Source of the DNA: Corticium candelabrum
Taxonomy: Eukaryota; Porifera; Homoscleromorpha; Homosclerophorida; Plakinidae
NCBI RefSeq assembly: GCF_963422355.1
Contig: NC_085086.1
Span: 11,011,917 to 11,075,916 of the forward strand
DNA: 64,000 bases
Reading direction: 5' to 3'
Part shown: positions 12,194 to 22,200 of the stretch, in pieces
How positions within the stretch are numbered: position 1 is the stretch's first letter
Layout of the letters: the number at the start of each line of letters is the position of its first letter
Program-made: the position numbers and the translations under genes
Notes under the pieces: generated by a model
The model's database searches: none
The model's input: the letters and a program-made list of their open reading frames with translations, nothing else
Told to the model about the DNA's origin: nothing

Positions 12194-13629
12194 TTAACTT
12201 AATTTTAACCGCTCTAGCTCACTTGAAGCCTTGGCAGACGGAAAGAGTCCGTTCTGATCAAAACTCGAGTCGGAAGTAAATGTTTCTGCATCATTCTCTT
12301 CATCTCGATGAACACATTTGATACATGAAATACAGCTGCAACGTTCAATTCCTCTAATGTGATCGTCATGGTAGTTGGAACTGTTTCGTCTCACAGATAT
12401 GTCGCATTTCATTCGTCTACAAAACTTGCGAATTGAATGTAAAAAGTTTTTTCCTGTGAATGTGTAGATAAGAGGATTAACTGCTGGTCTGATTGAGATG
12501 AGAAGAACACTTGCTGCAGTAGTATTGTTCAATAGCCGAGATTCTGAAACTGAATCTAAATATGACACGACATAGATTCCTGACCAATGCAATGCAGTTG
12601 TGGGAATCCAACATATAATGTTTATTAGAACAATTACACTCAATCTCCATTGAAATTTTTGTGTGTCAGATGTTCTTGTTACGTTTCTTCGAGAAGCTCT
12701 TCTACGAACCGTGAGGCACACTATCAAATAGAGAACAACATATGACGATGTAAGAAGAGAACATAGAGATGACACAGCTGCTCCTAGATATTGACTGGAG
12801 TCAACCTCTACAGCACAAGAGATACCATCGAGATCGTTAGTTACAATGGTGTAATTGCCGTGTGAGACTGATTCAGTAATATTGACGCAAACAACAAAAT
12901 TACATGACTCAACTAAAGCACAACGTCCAAAAATCTCGGTAATTTGTTCACGTCTCGAGTAACTGGCATTGTATATCCAGCTGCTATCATATTCAAGTGG
13001 TGCAAACGGAAATTGCAGATGAAAATAGTGGAATACCGTAAAAATGGACAAAATACTAGCAACGACGAAAATAACTTGACAGATGATTGTGATAACCACA
13101 ACTCGCTTGCGAACTAGTGAACAGTAACAACGAGAACACCATCCGTTTATTGCTTGAATTAAGTAAACTGCAATATTGAAAGTTGCCAACTGAGCTGTGA
13201 GGCAAGAAACCCAAGACAGAACTGAGCTTGCAATGCACACATAACGCATAGAGACTTGTTCCCACAGCCGCTGTTGTCTTAGATGAGATTCAGTGACTAG
13301 ACTCTCAAGAAGCAGCAAGTGAACACAATAGAAGAAGTCTGAAACTGCCAGCATGATGATGAGGATTGAGAGAGGAGACGATCTCTGATCTCTTTTCTGC
13401 ACAAGTCTCCACATCACAACCAAAATGCTACCAATAATTCCAATCGAAAGTAACATCCAAACAACGACATGGAAAAGATTGCTGGCCAAAACTAAAGATA
13501 CCAATGAACGTTTGATAAACAGCATTATTATACTTTTCTTGGTGTTTTACAATCTCCGTAAGGCTCGTAGAAAAGGTAGTCTAATGTGTTCGTTTCATCA
13601 ATAACAAAGGCACTCCCACTTTCTTCCAT
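12194..13629 (-). CDS. 7TM receptor, class A-like (receptor 2), probably fused to kinase 1
   Basis: Receptor-only form: complement(join(12194..13491,13551..13629)), 458 residues. Exon 1 (26 codons, from MEESGSAF) ends GATT|GTAAAA, where sister genes have GATG|GTAAA; GT is kept. Exon 2 begins after TCTTTAG. TM1 reads GIIGSILVV: the Asn that is almost invariant in class A receptors is Ser here and Asn in all sister genes. LAVSD, CWIP and NPLIYTFTGKNF are intact. There is no DRY after TM3. The cytoplasmic tail is Cys-rich (CSCISCIKC), a likely palmitoylation site. At 12223/12222 lies TCAA|GTGAGC, phase 1. Used as a donor, it replaces the last eight codons by the kinase. Closest copy in the window: 34750-36187. 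Confidence 0.9.
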
Positions 13630-13699
13630 CACTGTCTAGCGACAAAGCAAGTGGCTAATCAGCTGTGTTCTCACACTAAAACTGTCACAGCTCACCAGT

Positions 13700-13855
13700 T
13701 TGCGACGACTACAAGATACCAATGTCTGAAACAAATAACACGAGGTCGCTCTGTTAATTAGCAAAACGTTCCCTGAAACTCACGTGCAAACGCAAATTAC
13801 GCGAAAGCACGCAAACAATCCCCGTTTGCTTACATTCAAAACTATAAAATTAGAG
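13700..13855 (-). promoter_or_regulatory. conserved receptor upstream block (copy 2)
   Basis: Same block as at 3778, with CACGTG at 13781-13786 and a very similar sequence order. Ends with ttcaaaactataaaatta. Confidence 0.5.
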
Positions 13856-14420
13856 ATGTTAGGAGGTTAATCAGTAATTGCTCAGAATAAGAAATTATTA
13901 CAATCGTAGATATACGGTCGCTGTTTTAGCTTCTACTTGACAAAAAGACTTTGGACACTGTTGTATGCATTAATAACTAGTGTAAAGACTGTATTACCAA
14001 TTATTTCATGTCTACACAAAATGCATGAATCCACCAAAATGCAAAATCCCGGCTGCATGTTCTTTGTCACCATCATAGACATTTCTATTTACGTTCACCA
14101 TTATCAATGATCCATAAAGGAATTTAGGGAATCTTTTTTGCTTTCAAAAAATTGTCCCACGCATTCTGTTCTGTTTCAGTATTTCGTTAGGGTAATTTTG
14201 AGTGACGTATCATTTGGTTTCAAAATCGTCTAGCATGTGCTTCCTTCGAGCTATACGACAGAATTTTGTTGGTCTATGACGTCTTTGTTTGCTACTTCTT
14301 TCAACCCACCTCTCTTACAAGTAACATTCTGAATACAGTTTGCTCCGCTATGCTCCGAGATCACGTGCTGCATCTAAATGGCATGAATGCAATGACCATA
14401 ATGTAATGATATTTATAATA
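13856..14420. other. intergenic, no gene seen
   Basis: Sequence shared with about 36410-36960 in block II. It holds the uninterrupted version (gactttggacactg near 13945-13960) of the site hit by the TA element at 4029. Confidence 0.5.
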
Positions 14421-14587
14421 CAGTGGCGTAGGAAGATGTTCGCGAGCGAGGAGGCGGTACCATGGTATGTTATCATGTCAAAACTACCTCGTTTGCCAAA
14501 CCGAACTGATTTGCAAAGTTAGTGCAGCACAGAAAATTTTAATTCCTACAGTGAGCGAGCCCCAGCCTCCCGATTCCTACGTCGGTG
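14421..14587. mobile_element. small inverted-end element (MITE), hAT-like ends
   Basis: Begins CAGTGGCGTAGGAA and ends TTCCTACGTCGGTG, inverted to each other with a few mismatches. A copy sits at 38275-38443 at the equivalent place in block II, so it is older than the duplication. No clear target duplication. Confidence 0.45.
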
Positions 14588-15045
14588 GATAACCAGGAGA
14601 GGCTATACACATGCATACGGTAACGGTTTCGAAGTGTGTCCAATTCGTACAGTACAGTACTGTACTTTGCATATTGTTGTACCAGTACAATACGTTTCAG
14701 CTATCACAACGCTTCGACCACGTATATTTTGGCATGCATACTTTAATACATCATTAATTTAAAATAATTAAATAAAATAATTAATTAAAATAGTTAATTA
14801 AAAATAATTAATGAACTAGTTTTATGGTATTTGTTATACGTATTTGTTGAGCTTTCATGGAAGTATAACATGCAAACTTCCTGGTAATTTAGCTAGATTA
14901 CATATTTAGGCCTGTGTCGAGATCGTGATCAAGACAATTGAAATGTAAAGTGTAAGTATGCACTCAGTTCCGTTGTACAGTAACGACAATACAGGTACTG
15001 ACATAGAAATTGATATCAGCAAACATTGACTATCAGCAGTGTTAG

Positions 15046-15562
15046 GATGTGTCTCCACTTGTTGCTCTTTAAACATGTTTAATGTTAAACACGTTCAGAC
15101 TCTAAACATGTTTAGTAGACAGCGCCTCCACTTGTCCATGTATTCCGGGCTATTAAAATAATTATGCGGGACTTGGTTGTACCGCGCGAATTTGTTTCTT
15201 GTGCACCAAACAGTCGGGGATCGTCTTCTAGTCGTCTGAAGAACAATCACAGACACAAGTCTCTGTCTTCGCCAAAATGGCTCTCTCCTGACACTCTGCA
15301 TCAGTCTAGGCACTCTCTGACATTGCCTAATTCTGTCTTCTTCCAATAGTCTCCAAAGAAGGAGAAAGAACAGCGTGAAAGAACTAACATCCATCGTTGT
15401 GGAACGCGCGTTTATATCACGTGACTGTTAAACCTAAACCACTTTCGTTAACTAAACTACTTCTGAAACATGTTTAGCAAACATTTTTTAGGTTTAGAGT
15501 TAAACAGGTTTAACGCTAGTGGAGACACGATTATTCCTAAACATGTTTATACGCGCCCCTAG
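15046..15562. mobile_element. insertion unique to block I
   Basis: Block II reads gtgttagatacagcac at 39046-39061. Block I reads gtgttag, then 517 extra bases, then a second tag and atacgag, giving a 3-base TAG repeat at the borders. The insert carries GTGTCTCCACT near its left end and the inverted AGTGGAGACAC near its right end, plus several taaacatgttta palindromes. A 99-codon minus-strand frame (15095-15394) is not recognised. A Harbinger-like element is possible given the 3-base duplication, but unproven. Confidence 0.5.
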
Positions 15563-16099
15563 ATACGAGTGTAGTAATCATACTGTAGTACCGAATGTGT
15601 GAATAGTTGACTGTAGGTGGCATTCAGCTCCTAAGACGTTTCTCGGTTGTCAAGTACACACAGTCCCTAGCTACAATACAAAAGGATGAGGTGACGGGAA
15701 CTTTGTGAGGTTTTTCTTCGCCGTTTGGTCACGTGCACGAATCGTTCCTACACTGATCTGAATTCGGACACGGACACGATTTTTTGAAGTAGATCTTATA
15801 ATGAAACATGGTCGTGAGAAGGATAAATTAATTTGAGGTTCGTGTGTACACACAGATATTCACATACCAAGAACTCGAAGGATTGCTTTATAGAACCACG
15901 CCCCTTTCTGTTGTGCGACGCGGATTAGAGGTATCGCTATGCTCGGCAATTAATTGTTTCAATTGCACACGCTAATTTTGCATAAACACTTCTCCAGATA
16001 GTCTGGACTTAGAGCAGTTTACACAAACGCGACCATTCTGTCTGAACTGCATTAATTAAGCAAAGACTATTTTTACAATAAATTTGATGCCTTCCAGTC
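15563..16099. other. intergenic, no gene seen
   Basis: Block sequence shared with about 39066-39720. Short frames here are not conserved as proteins between the two blocks. Confidence 0.45.
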
Positions 16100-16640
16100 T
16101 GTGAGTTGACCATACTCCATATACATAGGTTTCCACTAGCAAAGAGTAGAAAAACCGCCTGCTGCTGTTACATTGTCGTCGTGTCTGTTGTCTTTTTCCG
16201 ATTCACCAAACTTGGCAGCTGCACCAGCTTCATTTGCAGCATTGATTATCTGAAGAGGATTGAAGGCGTTCTTTATAGACACATCAAAGTATGCAGGTCT
16301 GCCCTGAGGAAAGTCGGGGTGGTAAATGTCCGGCGGTCAGTCAAAGAACTGAGTTGAGCAACGCTGTACGACGAGTACCAGAGTTCTTCTTGAGCATGCA
16401 GTAGTAGACAAGGTTACAAAGAACATCATGTCGTTTTAGTCTCAAAGGACCACAACTGATCGTGAGCTAGGGCGTGATTGCCATGTTCATCTAGCACATA
16501 ATTACAGGTGCATCTGATTAAGTTGGGAATATTTGGACATACAGAGATTCCAAAGCGAAGCCGTAAAGCTCTAGCGAATTCCTGAAGAGTCGCGGCTAGG
16601 CCGAGACTGCAGTTAGGAATTGCTCTCAACCAACCCCCCT
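16100..16640 (-). pseudogene. retroelement C-terminal fragment, degenerate (copy I)
   Basis: On the minus strand the frame from 16629 reads CPNIPNLIRCTCNY...LDEHGNHALAHD, resembling the Cys/His block CPxC...LDxxGHHAL found toward the C-terminus of some non-LTR type reverse transcriptase proteins. Downstream, in other frames, GRPAYFDVSI, NAANEAGAAAKFGESEKDNRHDDN follow. Frameshifts separate the pieces. Copy II is at 39720-41275. Family assignment is from recall of the motifs. Confidence 0.5.
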
Positions 16641-17596
16641 GAATGAGAAGACGATATGACTTTAAGCCTTGCTTGATTTCTTAAGCTTTGACACTTTCTT
16701 TCCATGGTGGACGTGAGATTGTCATCCAAACACTTCTGCAAATCATGTTGTGTCTACTTTGATGATAGACAGCCATTCATGCGTGGAGGTATTAATTAAG
16801 TTAAAGGTTGTCGGATGTTATCTACTTTGAATTTCGCCGGGAATGAGAAAGTCAAGACTTTCATCACCAACAATCAGAACTAGGTGCTGCTTCGTTGTGG
16901 GCCTAAGGCATTAAGTTGTGTAGCAGTCGATTTGAAAGTTGACGCGATGAGTTGTAACTTCCAATAAAGGCTGCGGGTAAAGTTTTGCTAGCTTTCCGAA
17001 GACCAACACCACCATATCGAATAGGGAGAGTTGCTTGTTGCTAGGCCTGATCTAGATCACCAACTAAGTACTGTTGATTGATATGTAGGGTTGAATTTGT
17101 GTTCAGTTCTTCTGTAAGAGGAGTATCGGTATCAACAGTTTATGCTACAAAGTTGATTTCTATACCAAACGTCTGTGCTTGCAGCGGAGCATGTCCATGG
17201 CTACTCAAATTTGTCATTGCAGTGCATAGTCCCCTCTCGAGGAACCAACTCTTGCGTAAAAGTTCTTGATGATGTGAACGCTACACCTTCCAGATTATTC
17301 GAATACACGCAGACACAAGCTCCTTGTAGACTGTACGTTTTGTCAACCTTCGCAACACTTCCAGCAATCGAAGACATTAGGCTGATTGAAGCTAGCATGG
17401 TATCAATATTTACCTAAACTTTTTGTATTATGTTATACTATCCATGTAACAAAAGTACTACTCTAACTGCATGGTGCACAGTACAATCAAACATGCTACG
17501 CTTATAAAATGCTCAAATGTACTTCATAAGTACAGAAAGACCGGACAACATCTGCATTCGCAGCAGTTTCTAGATCAAGCACAATTTGTGATGACG
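16641..17596. other. intergenic, no gene seen
   Basis: Shared with about 41276-42212 in block II. Small frames occur on both strands without recognisable domains. Confidence 0.45.
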
Positions 17597-18673
17597 TCAC
17601 GCAGCAGTGTTGTGCGACATCGCCTGCAGGTTAGTCAATATATCTGCGTGCGAATAATATAACAACAAGCTGACAAACAAATAATGACAAACGTCATAAG
17701 TACCTGCAAAAGCTGGTCGATTATCTGTTTGCATTGAACAACAACTTCTCATCAGTTCGTCATATCCATGTGGACAAGGTTTTATTGGAACCTTGAATGG
17801 TGTTCCTTCTCTGATGTTCAATGCAATCACTACAGCATTGTTCTCTTCTACACAAAAAGTCACATTTAAACTGTATGATTAACGTCTGTTGAAGTTATAA
17901 ATAAAACAAGCGCAGACCGCCAAATGGTAAGATGCGCTCTCTGAATTGAAATAGAATGACACCAAAACTGTCAAACAACGTAAATGAAACAGGAAAATTT
18001 TATATCACACATATTGTATTTTAATAAATCGATGTATTGTACCTGTAAATGTCTGACTTTGCTAACGCTGGCATATCTAGGTGAACAGATCCGTATCGTT
18101 CAGGTGCAATGTATCCTAAAGAACCAGCTGCTTGTAAAGTACTTCCATCTTCCGTGTAGCAAGTTGCAGTTGTAGTTGTAGCTCGTAATTTTGCCAATCC
18201 AAAGTCAGAGATCTGTAACAAGAAAGCAGAAATTGAAAGCTTACGCCCAATATTGACGATGATGGATGTTAAATAATTGCCTTGCAAGTGTATTTATCTG
18301 ATGACTTTTTAACCAAAATGTTATTTGGATTTAGATCACGATGAATGACGGGTGGGTCAAGGCCATGAAGATGTTTCATGCCGTCAGCTATCTGGCAAGT
18401 CATATCCAGCTTGTTCTTCCATTCGTCCATGTAAGGGACAAATATGTGAGAAGAAAGCAGCCTGGAAAGATCTCCACCATTAACATATTCTAAAACGATA
18501 CCAAAGTGATGAGAATCGATGCAAATTCCAAAAATCTTGACAATATGTGTATGAGAAGGAATAGCCAGCAAAATAGAAGATTCTTTAATGATGCCATTCA
18601 TCTCTCTACAAAACACGATATTTTGAATAACGAAAATTTAAAAATAAGAAACACGAAAAGATAAATTTATCAC

Positions 18674-18745
<72 letters not shown>

Positions 18746-18760
18746 ACACACAGACACAGA

Positions 18761-18835
<75 letters not shown>

Positions 18836-19045
18836 ACATGTCTGTAAAACGAGATCCTCCAATGAATGGTTTCTTAAATGCAACAATGGTGTTTCCCTGT
18901 AAGACTGCTTTGTATACGTCAGCAAACCCTCCTCTGCCAATCAAGTCGCATCTTCGATCATATATCAAATCTTTGCGTTGGAAAACTTTGTGAGCAGGAA
19001 TGACTATGTTACGAGCAACAGCTCCAAAATCAACAAGATCTCGAC
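17597..19045 (-). CDS. TKL-type protein kinase domain, six exons (kinase 2); 3' part of receptor 3 gene
   Basis: Exons: complement(join(17597..17643,17704..17847,17918..17967,18043..18212,18281..18605,18838..19045)). Exon lengths 47, 144, 50, 170, 325 and 208 equal those of the other three kinases. [18 protein letters not shown] and APE are kept. The catalytic loop reads HRDLNPNN: the Lys that follows HRDL in Ser/Thr kinases is Asn here only. Joined to receptor 3 at 20046 the exon set is 2307 bases, a multiple of three, but exon 1 of that receptor has a stop. A longer frame upstream of the first exon (to 19160) has a hydrophobic run in this copy only, and stops in the other three, so I treat it as intron. 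Confidence 0.8.
18677..18833. repeat. (CA)n microsatellite next to a splice donor
   Basis: CA with a few CAGA and CATA interruptions, in the intron between kinase exons 1 and 2. No SINE is present in this copy. Confidence 0.95.
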
Positions 19046-19358
19046 CTTGTTGACAGCAATAAGACAATGAGATTAGAAAAAGACGGTAACTATGCATCAA
19101 ACTAAAACACAGTTGTAAAACAAATAGAACCATGCACACATAAGCAAACCAGTTACACATCCAGCATATCCTAGATATAAAATTTATGTAATGTTTACTT
19201 AATTAACAAAACTTGTATATAAAGTATTTAACTTGCATTAGTCATTCTATATAGAAAAGACTAGTGATAGCAACTAGTATTAGTATTATAATCACCAACG
19301 TTACCTAAAAGCATAGATAGTGTTACCGCTAGTGGCTGCTTATTGAAGATGTAACATA

Positions 19359-19661
19359 CCGTATTTCTTTAAATAGTGGCCGCAGCCTTTATTTTTAACA
19401 AGGTTACGGAACTGCAGCCTCTAGAAGAGGGCGGCCTCAAGTTTCTACACACCGTGACACGTTGATACTTGAACGTCACATTTCTTTCTGTTGACATAAT
19501 TGGACACTTTTGAAGGGGCAGGTTTAGCCTGTAAATACCATAAATAACTATTATGTTATAATTGATAGACGAGTGCCCGTGTGATATAAGCGTGGCCGAT
19601 AACTTTGCAGACTTTAGGCGCGGCCTCAATTCGAGGAAGGCTTCTATTCAAAGAAATACGG
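19359..19661. mobile_element. MITE with TA target (copy I)
   Basis: Ends CCGTATTTCTTTAAATAG and CTATTCAAAGAAATACGG are inverted repeats, flanked by TA at 19357-19358 and 19662-19663. About 303 bases, no transposase. It lies in the receptor 3-kinase 2 intron. Its twin at 44457-44760 is in the same place in block II. Units 1 and 3 lack it. Confidence 0.75.
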
Positions 19662-20001
19662 TAAAGGTATGCACATAGTATACAACGATTCCGCATTTAT
19701 TGTTTGGCATCTCTCGATCAACGCGTAGAAACATCAAACTTGCAAAGAACATGAGAAATGCATTGAACTAGCACATACCTAAACGTGCAAGCAAAGGTAT
19801 CTAGACTGCCACTCTTTCAGGAAAATAATAAATTTGAAAATGTGGTCTAGGACTGGCACTCGATGTAGGTGCTACACCAGTCTTCTTACGCTCGACTACA
19901 ATTAGTATTCAACATCATATGTTGATCATGAGCAAATCTAACCAGCAACTTTGAATACAATAAAAGTAGAGTGTAATGACAGTCACACGCATTGAAAACA
20001 A
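19662..20001. other. linking intron / 3' flank of receptor 3
   Basis: No frame. The receptor-only transcript could end here: AATAAA on the coding strand overlaps the last codons of the receptor (about 20013-20018). Confidence 0.5.
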
Positions 20002-21468
20002 TCACTCTGTCGCTTTATTCAAGCAGTATCTAGAACTGATCTCACTTGACTCATTGGTAGACGGCAAGAGTCTGCTCTGACTAGAATTCCAGTCAGAAGG
20101 ATCTGTATCATTGTCTTCATCAATTTGGTAAACACATCTGACCCATGGAATACAGCTGCAACGTTCAACTGCTCTAGTTTGATCATCATGGTAGTTGGAA
20201 CTGTTTCGTCTCACAGATATGTCGCATTTCATTCGTCTACAAAACTTGCGAATTGAATGTAAAAAGTTCTTTCCTGTGAATGTGTAGATGAGAGGATTAA
20301 CTGCTGGACTGATTGAGATGAGAAGAACAATTGCTGCAGTAGCATTGTTAAATTGCTGAGATTTTGTAGAATCTACATTTTCAGATGAAAAGCCAAGGAT
20401 TTTTGACCAATGCAATGCAGTTGTGGAAATCCAACATGCAATGTTTATTAGAACAATTACACTCAATCTCCATTGAAATTTGTGTATGTCAGATGTTCTT
20501 GTTAGGTTTCCACGAGAGGCTCTTCTACGAACTGTGAGGCACACTATCAAATAGAGAACAACATATGACAATGTAAGAAAAGTACATAGAGATGCCCCAG
20601 CTGCTCCTAGAATAGGATTGAAGCCAACACCTAATTCACAAGAGATACCATCGAGATCGTTAGTTACAATGGTGTAGTTGCCGTGTGAGACTGATTCAGT
20701 CTCATTGACGCAATAGCCAAACAGACCACATGACTGAACTAAAGCACAACTTCCAAAAATCTCAGTAATTTGTGCAGGACTTGAGTAACGGACAGTAAGT
20801 CTGTCTACCCAGCTGCCCTCATAGTCAGACAAAAACGACGCACCACTATATTGGCTAAGGAAAAACAGGGTCAAAATACTAGCAACGACGAAAACAACTT
20901 GGCTGATGATTGTGATAATCACAACTCGCTTGCGAACTATTGAACAGCAACAACGAGAACACCATCCGTTTATTGCTTGAAACGAGTAAACTGCAATATT
21001 GAAAGTTGCAAACTGAGCTGTGAGGCAAGAAACCACAGACATAATGGAGCTTGTAATGCACACATGACTCGTAGAGACTTGTTCCCAAAACCTCTGTTGT
21101 CCTAAATGAGATTCAGTGACTAGACTCTCAAGAAGAAGCAAGTGAACACAATAGAAGAAGTCTGAAACTGCTAGCATGATGATGAGGATTGAGAGAGGAG
21201 GCGATCTCTGATCTGTTTTCTGTGCAAGTCTCCACACCACAACCAAAATGTTACCAATAATTCCTATCGAAAGCAACATCCAAACAACGACATGGAAAGA
21301 ATCGCTGGCCAAAACTAAAGATACAAATGAACGTTTGATAAACAGCATTATTATACTTTTCTTGGTGTTTTTACCATCTCCAGAAGGCTCGTAGTCGTAT
21401 TATGATGGGTATTCTGATGCGTGAATGTTCGTTTCATCAATACCAGAGACACGCCCACCTTCTTCCAT
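20002..21468 (-). pseudogene. 7TM receptor, class A-like (receptor 3), stop codon in exon 1
   Basis: Homology model: complement(join(20002..21314,21375..21468)). Exon 1 has the same length (94 bases) as its twin at 46464-46557, but codon 23 is TAA (21402-21400) where the twin has TAC. No in-frame ATG follows before the donor. Exon 2 is fully open: GIIGNILVV, LAVSD, NPLIYTFTGKNF. TM6 reads CWIS in place of CWIP. A receptor could still be made from ATG at 21348 inside the intron if it is retained, or from an unseen exon. The phase-1 donor TCAA|GTGAGA lies at 20046/20045 and AATAAA overlaps the final codons. Together with the changed kinase 2 catalytic loop this looks like a decaying copy. Confidence 0.7.
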
Positions 21469-21539
21469 GACGGTCTAGCGACAAAGCAAGTGACTAGTCA
21501 GTTGTGTTGTCACACTAAAACTGTCACACCTAACCAATT

Positions 21540-21695
21540 GCGACGACTACAAGATACCAATGTCTGAAACAAATAACACGAGGTCGCTCTACTAATTAGC
21601 AAAACGTTCCCTGAAACTCATGTGCAAATGCTAATTACGTGAAAGCACGCAAATAATCCCCACTTGCTGACATTCGAAACTATAAAATTATAGAG
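21540..21695 (-). promoter_or_regulatory. conserved receptor upstream block (copy 3)
   Basis: Same block as copies 1 and 2. The palindrome is changed to CATGTG near 21619. Confidence 0.45.
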
Positions 21696-22200
21696 CTGTT
21701 AGACTTTAGTTTGAAGTGTAATTAATCAGTCATTGCACAAAATAGGAAATTATCACTACAATCACAAGCTTTCTTAGGGTCGCGTTTAATTAATTTCCAC
21801 TGTATTTGACAGAAACGCTCTAGACACTGCAGTATACGCATGCATTAGCAAGTGTAAAGACTGTATTACCAATTATCTCATGTTACACAGATCTATAAAT
21901 CCACCAAAAAGCAATATTCCTTCTGCATGTTCTTTAGTTAATTGTCATTATGACAAACATTTGTATAGTGCTAATCATTTACCAATGGCTCATAAAAGAA
22001 TTTAGGGAATCTTTTGTGCTTTCAAAATTGTCCCACACATTCTGTTCGGTTTCATCATTTCGTTAGGGTAATTCCAGTGACGCATCATTTGGGATCGTTT
22101 ATCATGTGCTTAATTCATTCGAGCCACAGTAGAATTTATTCGGTTACAGGACTTCTTTGTTTGCTGCTTCTTTCAACCCACTCCTCTCACCAATCACACG
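21696..22200. other. intergenic, no gene seen
   Basis: Block sequence shared with about 46783-47288. Ends at the transposon insertion point caatcacacg. Confidence 0.5.

Noticed and set aside
13056-13265. A repeated 69-codon frame (MGTSLYALCV and relatives) found in every receptor
   Set aside because: It is another reading frame of the conserved TM2-TM4 coding region and simply mirrors receptor conservation.
18606-19160. A long frame that adds a hydrophobic stretch (CMVLFVLQLCF) upstream of kinase 2, suggesting a membrane kinase with its own start
   Set aside because: The same stretch has an in-frame TAA in kinases 1, 3 and 4, and the true exon border (caacaag before GTCGA) is conserved in all four.
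20002-21348. Receptor starts at the ATG giving MLFIKRSF and similar
   Set aside because: This ATG lies in the short intron. Exon 1 with donor and acceptor is consistent across seven genes, and the spliced codon restores a conserved SGD-V/F-LAS join.
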